Positions 1 through 13,019 of a stretch of 64,000 bases of DNA are shown piece by piece. The stretch is from Ophiostoma sp. CBS 140.51 (Eukaryota > Ascomycota > Sordariomycetes > Ophiostomatales > Ophiostomataceae). Numbering within the stretch: position 1 is the stretch's first letter; the number at the start of each line of letters is the position of its first letter. Where the stretch lies: the NCBI GenBank assembly GCA_029298735.1, contig JANSLP010000108.1, forward strand, positions 1-64,000, written 5' to 3'. The position numbers and the translations under genes were made by a program. The notes under the pieces were generated by a model. That model saw only the letters and a program-made list of their open reading frames with translations. It made no database searches and was not told where the DNA came from.

Positions 1-1249
1 CCCACCGTGTTTTCCTAGTCCGTCCTTAGATATCCCATGCCAGCACGCGTTCTAGCACGGCACATCCAGTGAATGGGGGGGGATGGGGGGGGGGGGCAGC
101 AAAAAAGTAGGTGAATCATACATGACAAGGGTTAGACGAAAAATTTCCACTTAGAGCAGAAAAAAGAGCCACCAAAGGACAGGGAGCTTCATTGATTAGG
201 GACCTGGCGCACCCCAACTTTTTTTTAACCATACAGAAAAAAATAATACGGAGCATGATACTGGGAGAATAAAGGAGAAGACAAAGGGACAGAGCGCCCG
301 GAAACACACAAATGAAAATAAAATACCAAAAAAAGATAAAATAAATTAAACGGCCGCTACCAAGTCCGTCGTGGCCAGCGTCAGGCAGCTCCCGCGTCAT
401 CAGGTCAGGTCGCAACTTCCCTCACCGCAACATCTGCGCCTTGCTCGCCAGCACGCCTTGCTCACCTTTGCCGCCCAGGAAAGAGCGAGCAAGACAAGGA
501 GAGGCAGGGAAAGAGAAGACGAGTCACAGCGGGCGAGGAGGGAAGGCACGGCCGGGCGGCACAAACGAGGATGGGAGCCGCGAATGGGAGTAGAGGAGGT
601 GACGTTGAAATGGGGGTAGGTGCGGCCGGGGTGAGAGAGAGGTCTCTAGGTCTCCAGGTCTACAGGTCTCATGAACACAAGCAGTTTTTTGAAAGTACAC
701 CCAAAAACGTATTTTCGGGCCACAGAACACTGGGTTTGCTGGGCTCGCTGGGCTGGATACTTCCCGCGCAAAAGATGTCACATCAATCAGGAAACGAGAA
801 ACCATGGCAAAGGTACGGTGTACTTTGTGGAGATCAGTGGAGACGGGCGGTTCGGGCTTGTTCTCCACGAGCATGGAAGTGACAGGGGGTAGAGAAGGAA
901 GAAGGGGGGAAAGAAGGGCCACAGAACGAGAAGAACGAGGAGACGAGGGGGCGAGGGGAGGTGACGAGGAGCTGGGACAGGAGCCCGATTTTTTTTGATG
1001 ATTCTGTTTTCTCCTTCGTACCTTCCCTCTTTAATTGATTGCGTTTCCGCCACAGTTTACCTACCCCCCTGTTGGGTTGGGTTACCCCCCCTGAAACCAC
1101 GTTCTGAGTAACAGAGCTTTGCAAAACGGAAGGATGGGTTCTGAGTACGCGCATGCCAACACCACAAACCAACCTGCACCCACCACCGTCACTCACAGTG
1201 AGAAGGGAACTGGAAAGAGAGGAATGACAAGACTGGGCAGCTTGTCTTA
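1..1249. other. Gene-free stretch, mixed composition
   Basis: No open frame here resembles a known protein. The frames are short (at most about 160 codons), overlap on both strands and have skewed composition. The stretch holds a pair of poly-G runs near its left end and a purine-rich block around 880-960. It is the start of a roughly 30-kb region in which I see no supportable gene. Confidence 0.6.
75..96 (+). repeat. Poly-G runs (G8-AT-G12)
   Basis: Eight G residues, an AT dinucleotide and twelve G residues follow one another directly. Such runs are prone to slippage and to sequencing error, and the tract could form a G-rich structure; no function is implied. Confidence 0.9.
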
Positions 1250-1660
1250 CCTGGTTTTTGTTTCCCTTTGCGGACCTTCTCGTAAACCCCCGCGCACACG
1301 CGCACGCACACGTGTGGGCGCGGAACAAAGGCTCTCTTTGGCTGCCTTTGCTGCTCTTTTGTCATTTTGTCGTATCTCGACCGTTTTCTTGTTTTTTGCG
1401 CCTCGTTCGTTCCTGCCTCTTGCCATCACTTGCTGGGACAGTCACCTTTCATTCCATCATTCCTTCCTTCTTGGGCATTGTTGTCATCTCATTTCCTCGT
1501 CTTCGGCGTCATTTCATTTCCCTTCTTCTTCCCGCACACAGATCGCTCCTTCCTTCTTTCTCGGCATACCTCTGTTTTTCGCCTCCCCTCTCACCCCTTT
1601 TTCACCTTTTTCGCATCCTCCACCCCTTTCTCGGAAAGAGCAGCCGCGCCCGACCAGACG
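1250..1660 (+). other. Pyrimidine-rich tract resembling a fungal promoter/5' leader, no ORF behind it
   Basis: The + strand is dominated by C and T across about 300 bp, as in the 5' flanks of the actin and kinase genes farther right. In filamentous fungi such tracts often lie just upstream of transcription starts. No convincing coding region follows: downstream frames are broken, and the two long overlapping frames crossing the tract are open only because pyrimidine-rich sequence has few stop codons. A non-coding transcript starting here is possible but is inference. Confidence 0.4.
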
Positions 1661-3630
1661 GCGCTATGAGGATATGGGGGGGACCTGGCTCAGTTTCCCT
1701 AGCTCTTCACTTTGCACACCGCAAGACGACCTCTTTACCAGTTTGCGCATCACTTTTGCACATCCCCCTTCTACCAAAGAGCCTAAGGAAGCCAACTTGG
1801 CAGCTAGTGCCCTCGGTGCCCTCTAACGCGCCCCTTTGGAGGGCGAAGCTCGCAGTGAAGCTCCTGTCGCTCAGGTCTCTTGCCAGACCGCCCGAGCACG
1901 AGTAGTAGAATAATCGACAAAATATGCATTTATGAAGTAGTGAGAAGTGAGTAGTGTGTCCTTCAGACGAACGTACCCAACGTAACTCAATCGAAAAGGT
2001 AAAAAGTAAAAAGTCGGTCTGATCTTTTGAGGAAGAAACAAATACGAGACGAAGACTCAAAAAATACGGAAAAAATGAGCTCAATTATCTCTCCCTTGGC
2101 TGAGATGGTTTCGGCCAAAAGCTTTGGGCATTGGGGACTTTTCTCTTGCATTTTCACTCTTTTCACATTAACGATTTTACCGGGCCTTGGGCAACAAAAA
2201 ACACCCGCTAACATGCAAAGTGGTGTAGTACAAGGGCTTTGTTCTCTCTGCTTTCTCGTATCGTGAGTATGAGCATGAGCAGACATCACACAGAAAATAA
2301 AGGAAATAAAAGAGGAGAAGCTTGGCATTCTTGACCACTGTTCCAAATAATTTCAAAAATAAAATGTGAAAATGGCAAGTCAGAGTAGACCGAAGTCGAC
2401 GCAAAGGGAGGACGCAAAAAGAGGGCTGAAAAGAAGGTGTGTGAGTGAGACTGTCTTGTCTGCTTGTCCATCCCCCCAAGGGCGGAACGGTATGACCGGG
2501 CTGGCCAGGTACACAGGAACACAGGCACAAGGAATTATGAAGTGGTTGCGAGGTTGCGGAGAAAGGTGAAAGGTTGCGAGGTTGTGTGAAGAGTGTTTTT
2601 GATATTTGTTTTTTTTCTTGGGTGAGCTTCGTTGCATTTTTGGTAGTGTTTTTTCGCCACCTGTCATTGCGAGGTGAAAAAAAAGTGTGCGTGGAGTGAG
2701 TGTGGACAAAAATGGTACTTCACTTGCTGGCCTTATGGGGCCCGTATTGGGTGCGTTTGGACATCGAGATCGGCAGCGTGTTATCGGAGATCGAAGTATC
2801 GCCGAGGTACTGGGACAGAGACTGGGGCGGTGGACTGGACAGGACAGTGGACTGCGAAGAGCCAAGCTGCTGGGCAGGTGTTACGGAAGAATGGGTAGGT
2901 TTTACAGTGGACAGTGCTGTAACTGCCTTGCAAGTGAGCCTGCCTCCTCGCCTAATGTCAGGCACAGGCTCGGCATCGACGCGCTGTAGTAGATCTGGTG
3001 ACGGTCGCTGCGGTACCGGTGCTCGGGCCTTTTCTCCGCAGCGACCGAAGTGCAGTAAAAAAGTTGTAAAAGTATCAAAAGTCCCCGTCCTGGCGTGTTT
3101 CACTTGCGCTGGGTTTGCTTCTGTGGTGCAGGTTTAGTGGTCGCAAGACAAAGCGAAGCAAAGCGAACACAAGTAGCTCGACATTCCTCGTCCACCGGTT
3201 CAGCCGGGTACTGCAAGTTCGTGGCCGTTAGTGGATAATCTTAGCATTCTGAACATTTGAAATGCGTGCTGTCGTTTTGTCGCACGGAGCAATGATGGCC
3301 CAATGACTCAAAAGACAAAAAAGCAACCAGAGGGCGAGAGACGACGAGAGAGGCCGATATCAAAATGCGGATCAAGAGCGGCGATTCCCCCATTCCTTAT
3401 CCTGCGATAAGAGACGGTGCCCCTTTCTTTGGGTCCTCTCTCAAAATAAGGTATCAGGAGAACCGAGCCTCCCAATTTTTCTTTTCTTTGAGGAATGACC
3501 ATTAAGTGGGCATTTCTGAATATCCCTCAGATTGCGATGCGATGGCGATCCGGGGATTCGGTTATGGGTACCAGGGCGAAACAGAACACAACAGCTGGCA
3601 AAGACAGCTGTGACAGGTTATGACAGTTCC
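1661..3630. other. Gene-free stretch
   Basis: I see no recognisable gene, no tRNA and no transposon features. The sequence alternates between AT-richer pieces (about 1,900-2,350) and mixed composition. Short frames of 60-160 codons occur on both strands without domain-like features. Confidence 0.55.
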
Positions 3631-4240
3631 GGTGGCGGTGACAATCATGAGGATTGGCAGAAAAGGCGACAGAAGAGACATGGCAGACCAAGGAATATGC
3701 CGGCGCCAACGTCTCAGGATGGTGACGATCGAGGAGGAGGAAAAAAAGAATGAAAGGAAAGACGGCAATGGCAAATGAAAAGAGGCAAAGATTGCCCAAT
3801 GCAGAATGAACAAATGAAAAAAGAAGGAGGGAGAAAAGAGGGACGTGACCATGTTGACGACAGGGGTGTAAGAAAGAAACAAATGTCAAGGGCGACAGGA
3901 CGAAAAGACAAAAGACGGAAAGACGACGATGCAAATGGGCACGAGGACAAACGTGCATGCGTAGAATGGAGGACAAGCAGGATCCGATGCAGTACAACGA
4001 ATGACGGGGACGCAATGAAATGAAGAGGACGATAAGCCTCTTCTGTCTCGTATTTTTTTTCGTCTTCGTGTTGCCTCATCGCATTGTGAACAGACAAATC
4101 AAAGCATTGGGGGCGGATGTTTGTTGGCAAGTGCGAAAAGACGAGGAAATATAAAGAGCTCGACGAAAACCAAATTGTGCGGGAAAGGGAGAGAAAGAAC
4201 GAGGGACCCCCATCCATCCCACATCCCACGCTGCACCACC
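3631..4240 (+). other. Purine-rich tract, gene-free
   Basis: From about 3,640 to 4,020 the + strand is strongly rich in A and G, so the complementary strand is a pyrimidine tract like those upstream of fungal genes. The minus-strand frames of 106-184 codons through it are Ser/Phe/Leu-rich low-complexity translations of this composition, not recognisable proteins. If the tract marks a transcription start, the transcript would run leftward. Confidence 0.4.
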
Positions 4241-5146
4241 CGCTCTTGCCCTCGTTTTGCCCCGTCACTTATCTCTTGCCCGTTAAAGTTTAAAATCGGT
4301 CATTATCGTGAGATTTTGATTTTGTGCGCCTGGCCTCTGGTCTCCGTGCCCTTCGTTCTTTCCCCTTTGTCAAGGGAAATCAACAATCCCATAAAACTCG
4401 GACATCGGCCCAAAAAGGAAAGAGGGTTCCTGGCCCTGTTGGCCTAGGACCTCTCTATCGATCTCAATCTCCAATACGGTTCATCGTGATCCAACAGAAA
4501 GCAACCTGAAAACAATAGCCCCAGAGAAAGACACGACACTATCGTCACTATCGGTCATGCACGTGGTAGTCGCCAAACGGAGACATAAACGGCGAATCTG
4601 CGGTCTTTCGCCCTAAAACGGATAGCATCCCACGCCTCTACCCACGTCTGCCTCTCTGACTCCTCAAGAGGGAGAACGCCACACATTGAATTTTGGACAC
4701 CAAAATATAAAAAATCCCAAAGAGAGTGTCTCAGAAAGAACGCTTGCCCACGCAAGGGATGAAGTAGATAGGGCCGGGTTTCAACTGAACTTTTCTGTCC
4801 ACCAGCGTCTGCCGTCTCCTCTTTCTCGGGATTGTCTTCCCCTGACCGGACTCTCCTTCATGCTGGGAGCAGACTTGGCGCTAAGAGCGGTGCTAGGTCG
4901 CAAATCAGCTGGGGTTGAAAGGAGCACACTCCTGAGGGACAGGAGAGACGAGGAGCGGAAAGCGAAGATCTGTCTCGCCCTGTCGGAGAGAAGAGAGGAG
5001 ACGGCTCTCACAGTGTTGACAAGAGGTCATCTGAACAGACCACGGACACAACACCAGCGGCCTGTGAACCAACCGACCAACTCTATTTTGTGGCGTCTGT
5101 CCAACCGTTAGAAAAGGTCCCAACCAACAGGCAGTGCCGGGCAAGC

Positions 5147-5163
5147 CGTTGGAAGTTCCAACG
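5147..5163. repeat. 17-bp palindrome (8-1-8)
   Basis: The sequence CGTTGGAA-G-TTCCAACG is a perfect inverted repeat with 8-bp arms and a single central base. Palindromes of this size can be binding sites for dimeric regulators, but there is no nearby gene to connect it with. Confidence 0.8.
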
Positions 5164-6409
5164 AACAACTGTAGTGACAAAAGACGAAACAACACGCTGG
5201 CAATTGTGGTCCTTTTGTTTCTATATTTACAGTACGAACAGCACAGGAACAAGCCCTAGGGGCTGGCCATATATTGTGCCGTATTACTGCCTGTCGGGCG
5301 TTGTTGTTCCATTGCCTCTATTGGCCATTGTTGATTTTTACAGGCATTTCACAGGCATATCATAGTGTGTTTTTCTATGCTTCATGTGCTTCGCCTCAAG
5401 TTTGCTGGGATCAACGTACTTTGTCGTCTGACAATGGCCTTGAAGGGGCAGGCTAGCAGCCAAGAATTTTAGAGAGAGACCTTTGATATCGAATAGCGCA
5501 TTCGTCGTTGTGTTTAGGCAATGTCCATGGCAGTAATTCCATTTCTTCCGAGTAGAGACGCCTTGGCAGGCGGAGCGGTGGCAGGTTTGCTGTCCACTGT
5601 AAGAGACTCAGTATGATATGATACTTTCAGATACTTGGAGAGAGACTGTCTGACAACAATGTCTGACCTGTAACTTTGCGGCGGTTTCTGTCCTGCGATC
5701 GGTACCCGGCTATCTGGCCGAATGTCAGAGTACTCCATCATCTCACATGCCTGAGTTGCAGGCCAGTATCGTATCAGTCAATATCAGACAAGATAATCTT
5801 ACGATATCAGACAGGGTTATTGCAAGCACTGTTTTGAAAAAAGGCCCGTTTTGCTGAGTGAACCGCAAGGCATGGCAGCATCCTTCCAGCGGTACGTTTG
5901 TCCCTACTGTGGTATAAACTGTGTCAACGAGTGCTGTTCCTCCAGCGATCGAAGAGAGAGATACGAGCACAACTGCATGGAGACTACGATTGGCCTGTCA
6001 GCACTAACAGCGACAGCGCAACGGTTTTTGGTATCTTTTTTTTTGGGTGATGCCTGCCAGGACTGGGGCTGCGAGGCCTGCAGGAAGATAAAAATAGGGA
6101 GGAGTAACGGTTTTTTAGTTCCCAATCCCAGATGCCTTCCTGTTGTTTGTTGACCTCGCCGGAGAACCGTTTTGCCTCCGGAGCGATGCGCCCGGTTATC
6201 CCTATGCTGTGGCTGGTACTTGTCGTTCTTGTTGTCCTTGACTTTGTTGTTCAAAACTCGCCTCACTTGCAAGGGAGCAAGTACAACAAAAAAACAGGAC
6301 TCGGTACAGCCAACCCCCGCAAGAAGGGGAGGAAGGACGAGAGAATGCTGGGAAGACGCTGAGTGGCTGGGATCGAGGCATCAGCCCCAAAAACAGAAGG
6401 ATACATGGA

Positions 6410-6430
6410 TACTTGCAATCCTTGCAAGTA
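6410..6430. repeat. 21-bp hairpin/palindrome (9-3-9)
   Basis: Nine-base arms (TACTTGCAA and TTGCAAGTA) flank a TCC loop. It could form a small hairpin in RNA or serve as a dimeric binding site. No poly-T tract or gene end lies beside it, so I do not call it a terminator. Confidence 0.8.
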
Positions 6431-9360
6431 CTCACTAAAGTTGCAGGGATCTGTCCTCTGCCTCCCTTTCATCTGGTGTCGGTTGTTGTTGAGAGAGAGG
6501 CAGAGAGAGAGACGTGGATGCCACTAAACTTCCACCCCCGGGTTTGAAACAAACGTGTACTTGTACCTTTGTACCTTTTTTTTCTTCCTTCCCTTTCCCC
6601 ATAAAAAAATAAACAAAAGTGGAAAGGGGCACCAGAGGGAAGGAGAGAAGCAGGATGACGTATTGATCTTGCTGGGATCTGCTGCCCCTGCCGTATTTGT
6701 ATTGGGAAGAGACAAACAAACCCCACAGTTGCTTTCGAGTATCCCAACCACAAATTCCACTGCCCAGGAAAGACCTTACTTTGCGCCTTCACTTTTAAGA
6801 CGTGGCAGGTACGCACGGGCGGAGCACACAATATGCAAGAAGGAGCAAGCAGGACAGTGAACTACTACTGGACAGATGAAAACGTGCACTGAAGCGGCCG
6901 TCACCTTGACCTGACCGTCTTGCACCCTCAACGCTCGTCCCCCCTTTTCACGACGCAAAAGCGGTGTGCTTGGACGCTTGCGCACGGCGCTTGACGATTT
7001 GCCAGATGATTTTGATTGATTGCGAACTGCAACCCAACGATAAATCCAGCCGTTTGGTTTTCTTGGTTCGGTGTTTCTTTCAGTGTCCTCGATGGAGCTG
7101 CTGTTAGAAAAGAACACACCCTGAGAACGTTACAATCTGGTAGATCTCCGGAGATGGGAGGCTCGCAGAAGCAGGGCGCGTGACTGTCGTTCCTGCCCCA
7201 AGACGGAATACGGCAACTGCAACGGTGAGCGGTGACCGGCCGAGCAGGCCCTTGAGTTCTTTGCCTCCTCTCACCCCTTCGAGCCTTCTTCCGCTTTTGT
7301 ATTGACTGAACGTCGACTCGGACTTGGCACTGGCCATTCAGGACCATTCACCGACATTTCACATTTTGCACATCCGCCCATCAAATCTCGGTCTGGGGGA
7401 GGAGGGCAGTAGGGGTTCTTGTTGATAGTCCTAATCTCCCACAAAAAAAACCGGCGAGGCCGGGGTCGGGGAGGCAAAAGGAAGATCAGGGTTCTCAGAG
7501 CGTCTGTCAAGGTTCATGTCAAGGTCAAATCATCGTCAAATCTGCAGCCAACTGCCATGGCCATGGGTCATGAGAACCAAGGTGCGTCGTCGCGTCAAAT
7601 CCCAACCCCAGGAAACGATAAACAATGGGAAACGAATTCGAATAGGCGCGCAGATTGCATGTGAGCCTTAGCAGGCAGAGACCATACGTGCTGTGTTGCA
7701 TCTGCATGCGGTAATGCAAACGAGAAGCAATATGTCGTCAGAGAGGACAGGATGATATGTACAAGTTCGACATCTTAACATGCATGCTATTGCAACAAAA
7801 GCAGCACCGAGCAAGGGGGAACACAAAGACGCTGGTGGCGATTGTGACTATTTTGTTTCCTCGTCCTTTTCTGATATCGTTTATTGGACGACGATGATGC
7901 ATGAAAGCGGGAACCAGGGAAACTCTAAAAATAAAAGAATACAAGCGATGCCAACAAAAAAGAAAAGTGAGGCGAAAAGGAAGGATGCAAAGAAGGCGAA
8001 AGGTTCCCAAGTCAGACCACTCTGGCGGGTCTTGTTCCCTCGGTTCCCCTACCCATGTTCTCTCTCTGCATCTTTGCATCACTTTTCAGTGTGTTGTTTT
8101 GTTGCGATAGGTGTTGTTGAGAGAGAGGCGCAGTCGCCAAAGTCGACGTGGGATAGTCCGTAAATTGAAAGCGTGGGATGTGCTCCAAAGCCAGCGCAGG
8201 ACTCGGGCACGGGCGCGCGACCGACCAGCTGGTTCAGTGTGCCGTCAAGGATGCCGTTTTCAGGAAGAAGAGAAAAGAAGTAAAGAAACGAAAGAAGTGT
8301 AAATACGGCGTCGCAGTGGGATGACGCAGTGGTTTGTGAGTGGCTCTTGGGAAGTCGTGGGTGAGGGGAGAAAGCGGCAAAACGGTCGCAAAAGTTAAAA
8401 CGGTCAACACCCCTGTCAACTAAACAAAAGGGAAAAGCCAACCCGCGCAACGCTTACCCTTTCACGGTTATTGGCAGTGGAAAAGAAAGGAGAAACAACG
8501 TTTCTTCCCTACCAAAAATCAATGACGCATCACCACGGCACAGAAGAGCCAGCAAGGTGAAAAAAGACAAAGTGGAGAGTGGGGAAAGAAAAGGCCAAAA
8601 ACATTGAAAACAACCGAGTCTCGGAACGAGAGACAAAAACAGGGGAGGAACCTGTCACAAACACGATTGTTGACGTTTTGCGCAATTTCTGACTGAGCAC
8701 ATCCCCAACTCTTGGTACGATCGGCTCCTCAAGAGACAATGTTGTCTTTTGGCAGCCATACAAGGCGCGACGCGACAGAATAACGTGGATAACAGAACGA
8801 CGGCAAGACGGCGTGTTTGTTGTTGACGACGGCATTGCTCAAATGGGCAAGCCTCGCAAGGTTGTAGGATTTGCTTGCATTCACTTTGTCTGCAATTGAC
8901 TGTAGTTTGACTGTACTTGTCTGCACTCATCTGCATTCGCAGGTGCACATGGCACATGGCGCCTGTCCGTGTCCGCGACGTGCATCTGCACTCCGCATGG
9001 CGTTTCTTTTTTGAGTGCAATAAATACAGTTCATATGTCGTAGAAATGGCAGTGCCCAGCGTGTCGCGCCGCTTCCTTTGTTCCTTTGCTATTGTTCTCT
9101 GCTTGGCCCTCTGTTTCTGGAGGTCATGTGGTGACAAAGGGGAAATGGGCTCCCGATCCATCCACAGTGCAGCACGTCCTTCGAGCCACAGGCCCAACCA
9201 AAAAACAGGTTGCGCTAATACTAACGAAGGAAGAATAAAAGCAGAGGCTGGCAGAGGGTCTGAAGCGCGCTGTGCAATTAGATTCAAAAAAAAATTAGCA
9301 CATCGATACGTCGTAATACAGCTAATAGCACCCCGAAAGATAGGGCTCAAAAGCGATTGA

Positions 9361-9490
9361 TTGAAGCGATGAAAATAAATTGAAGCGATAAGCCGTAGCG
9401 ATAAATGCGCTCGAAGGTTGAAAGTTCGAGGCGTTAAGCGTTAAAAAGCGCTGTAGGCGTTAGAAGGCGCTGTAGACGTTAGAAGGCTGG
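9361..9490 (+). repeat. Degenerate short repeats with a 19-bp tandem duplication
   Basis: Recurring variants of GAAGCGAT, GCGTTAAG and GCGCTGTAGRCGTTAGAAG fill this 130-bp block. The clearest part is a 19-bp unit at 9448-9466 repeated directly at 9467-9485 with one base difference. It looks like a small decayed satellite or duplication product. Confidence 0.75.
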
Positions 9491-11260
9491 CGCTGGAGTG
9501 CGACGGAGGCCTGGCCTGATAAAGACACAGAGCACCTTCTGGAGCGGTGGGTGACTGTCGCTCGATTGCTGTACAGGACTGTGGATGTACTGGGAGCCGT
9601 GGATATGGATTTGTCGTAAACTGAGAAGAAAAGAAGAAAACGGCAACAGCCAGCCGGCGAAACGCCCGCCCGGGCGTCGTCTTTTTCTCTCTCTCAGTTT
9701 CTGTTGTTTACCCCATTTCCGCGGCAAGCTGCCTTGCCGGCTTGCCAGGTCGCATCACCATCACAAGTCGAAGTCGAGGGTTGAAGAAAAGCCGGCGGCA
9801 CAGCGGCAAAGTGACAGGAGAACGAGAAAGAAAAAGAAGAAAAGAAAAAAAAGAAAGCGCCGCCAGCGCGTTCGAAAGTGAGTGGTGGTGCAACGTGGGC
9901 GGGACAAGCCGTAGACAGCGGTCTGTGATTGGCCCGTTTTGGATGTGGACGTTGTGTTGTACCTGAATCAAAAGCCAAAAGCGCGAGGGACGAACGACAA
10001 GAAGGAGTGGCTGGAAAGGGGAAATCAAAAGAGAGAACGGGTCGAGTGAGAGAGAAATACCGTCGAAACGGCCACTGCCCAACCGCCTACCACGGACGCT
10101 CTCTTGTCGCGAATAATGTTGGTGGTGCGGGCTCTCTTCTGCTTTGTCTGATCCGACCCTTTGGAGAGTCACGCGGGCATTTTTGAAGCAAGATGCCCCA
10201 CCCTTCTTGTGACAAAACGATAGGCCGCGTCCATTGCACAACCAGTGTGACGGTGTTCGGAGTGGACGACGTTTGTTGTCGCTCTTGTCGTTCTGTCGTT
10301 CTTTATTTCATTCTGCCCAGTTGTCTTCCAACATTTTGACTGTTTCCAACAGACCCCTGTCTCTCTTCTCGGCAAAGACGACGAAGCCCGAAAAGAGTTG
10401 TGAGATAGGGGGCCAATAACAGTAGGACGAACCCGGCGTCAAGAAAGAGAAAGTTCATGACCGGGTTGGCCAGGGTTGCCAGAATTTCAAATGAAGAGCG
10501 AGAGCGAAAGAGAAGGGAGACAAGGAGAGAGAGGGGAGTGGTTACGTCGTCATATCTTACGTCGCCCTATTTGCGATTGGGCCCTTTAAGTTTGAGCGCC
10601 CCTTTTTCGCTTTGGCCGGCACCGGCGCCGAGACTTGGACTGTTTTGTTGGAAGGGAAAGTGCGATATTGGGTCGGAAGGACGGAACAGGAAAGAGGGTC
10701 ACGATGATTTTGCGGTGACGAAATGACTTGAGGGAAAGAGCCCGAAAAAAGAAGGAAAGATCGCGCAAAGTGGCACAGGCCAAAGAGGAAAGAACACGAG
10801 AAAAACCAACGTCATGACGGAAAGCACCTCGCAGAAGAAAAAAAAGGAAGCAACGAAGCGAAACCAAACCCAACGGGAAGGAGAAACCAGACGAAGCCAA
10901 ACTGCATTCAGCAAGACCCCGAAATACCCACAACCCACGAACAAAAGTACCAGGAGCGAAGAAGGAAAAGAAGGAAAGAACGAAGATGAAAGAAAGCACC
11001 GCAAAGGGCAAAGTGGCACTTCTTGTGGGATACGAGAGAGTAAGAGTGGAAATTGAGAAGAAAAGAAGTTCCGACTTCTCGGCAGCGCATGAGCCACGTC
11101 GTCCGCCGTAGCGCCCGTACAGAGTGCGTTTTGCTTTTTGACGTCGTATTAACTTGTCAGTATCAACATCAGTAGCGCCCCCTATTTTTCTGTTTCGGCG
11201 TTCGAAACGGCAGAAACGGCGATGGTTTTTTCTGTTTTCTGCTGTCAACAACTCCAATCA
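9491..11260. other. Gene-free stretch with purine-rich tracts
   Basis: Purine-rich runs occur at about 9,610-9,880, 10,480-10,550 and 10,720-11,070. The frames that stay open across them (for example a 223-codon minus-strand frame, 10,586-11,257) translate to Phe/Ser/Leu-rich low-complexity sequence and are best explained by composition. Confidence 0.5.
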
Positions 11261-13010
11261 GAAAACGGCAGTGGGCAGCCGTGAGCACATGCCTTACGGT
11301 AGTATTCGAGTATTTTGTCACAGATGCCCCATCTCATCTTTTGCGCCCCAGTGCCCCTCCAAAAATTAATTCGTCTTATTTTTGTAGAAGTACACTTCAG
11401 CCCTCATCTCGAGGATATCATCAGAACCCGCGCGTTCCGATGTCTATTTCAACGGCAGATGCAAAAGGAGGCGAGAGAAGCGAAGGACGAAAAAAGGAAG
11501 AACCTCATATGCGCCGTCTATTTGTAACATGGCACGATATCCGGGGTAGAAGCAGCAACAATTACGACTCACGATGTAGTCGTTGGATAATGCCAAGCCT
11601 TTTCTTGGCAATACTTTTGTAAGATACGGACTGTCAACCACGATCACTTCAGCCTCTCGCAGCCGCTCACTTGTCCCGCGTGCCAGTGCGTGAGAAAATA
11701 CTCAGTAAGGAGCAGAGATATGGGGGAACCGTAATAAAGGCCCGCGAAAGAAAGGCTACATGTGGACATCTGAAGCGCCCAAACCGCGCTGGAAATGGGA
11801 GATGCTACTTTGTACAGTCCGCGGGATACGATATGCACACAATACGGAAACACGGATCGCAATTCTGCTTCCTCTGCGTCTGTAGTTGCTGCGCATGAGT
11901 TCAGCCGGAGAGGAAAGGCATGACAGGGACATACCTCGGCCGTTGTCCATGTGAGTGAGTGAGATATTGGGACAAGGACTGCCTCGAACAAAAATGTGTC
12001 TTGCATGATGCATGCAGTCTTCTCCCCTCTCTTCTCCCTGCCCCTTTTCCCAATCTCCTTGCGCCTGGCATGCCCTTCCATTGCGTGCACTGCGTATGCG
12101 TGTGTGTGCACTGGCTTTGGTCCTGGAAGGAGGGAATAAGGCAAGTCATCTCACGTACATGAACGAACCAGACAAGCGGAGAAGGGGAGAAGAAGAGAGG
12201 AAGGACGACGTCCTGAGTAGAGTGAAATGGATGGCGGCCTGCTGGTATGCCGTGTTGGAGGGTATGAATAAGAAATACGGATTACGATGAGGAGAAGCAT
12301 TCGGGGTTTCTCCGCAACGGTGGCTTTCAATTCAAATTCAAACGCAACGGTTTGCGAAAGGGTTGCACCTGAATTTTTTGTACATCTCACAATTCTTCAG
12401 AAAAGAAGGACATGTTCAAAAAGAGGAGGAGATAGAAAAGCCCCAACAGGAAGGATGTTAAAAAAGTTTAATCCTGAAAAAGGCGGGGAGGGTAAGGGGA
12501 ACAAGAAAACGGTCCCCTTCTGCTTGTCTTACAAAAAAGGAGACAACAGAACAAGGCGGAATTGACGGCTCGACGGACAATCTTAAAACCAACAACGGAG
12601 TGTCTGAGGCCTTTCTTTCTGCATCCTTTCTCCTCTCTTTTGCATATCTGGGGTATCTCATGGCTCTCAAGGAAAAGGAATGGCAATCTCAAAAACCTTG
12701 GACAAAATGCCCCCTTTTAAGTAATGCCAAGCCGAGTTCACTCTGAATTTCAAAAGGACACATGTTTGGGGTAGCATCATGAAAGAGTGTTCCGTACGAC
12801 GAAAGTACTGAATACTTTGTGCTTTGACAAGATCTCGATGTCGATCGCGAGAGGTCACAAGAAGCATTGCTGTCGACAACATGCATCATTGCAGACACAA
12901 AGGGAGTAGACAAGAGCTCAATACGAACTTGCAACAGGAAATGGGAAATGAGAGCATTGCAGAGACAAAGTACGGTGAGCATAAGTGAAGCGAGGCAAGA
13001 TATATTTAGA
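11261..13010. other. Gene-free stretch
   Basis: Nothing recognisable on either strand. Short frames of up to 166 codons have no domain features, no plausible exon-intron continuation and no similarity that I can recognise. Confidence 0.5.
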
Positions 13011-13019
13011 GTTGTCGAC

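Larger units (their letters stand above)
4241..9360. other. Gene-free stretch with two short palindromes
   Basis: No supportable gene in about 5.1 kb. Open frames are short and unrecognisable; the longest, 231 codons on the minus strand ending near 8,655, lacks any familiar domain and has erratic composition. Two near-perfect palindromes are listed separately. Confidence 0.55.

Noticed and set aside
1..96. Possible telomere at the left edge
   Set aside because: There are no TTAGGG or CCCTAA arrays; the poly-G runs are not telomeric.
1119..1905. Two overlapping + frames of 235 and 215 codons
   Set aside because: Both run through the same CT-rich tract in different frames and translate to Ser/Phe/Leu/Pro low-complexity sequence; they cannot both be real and neither has a domain.
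10586..11257. 223-codon minus-strand frame that looks membrane-rich
   Set aside because: The apparent hydrophobic stretches are Phe/Leu/Ser runs from a pyrimidine-rich strand, without the pattern of real membrane helices.
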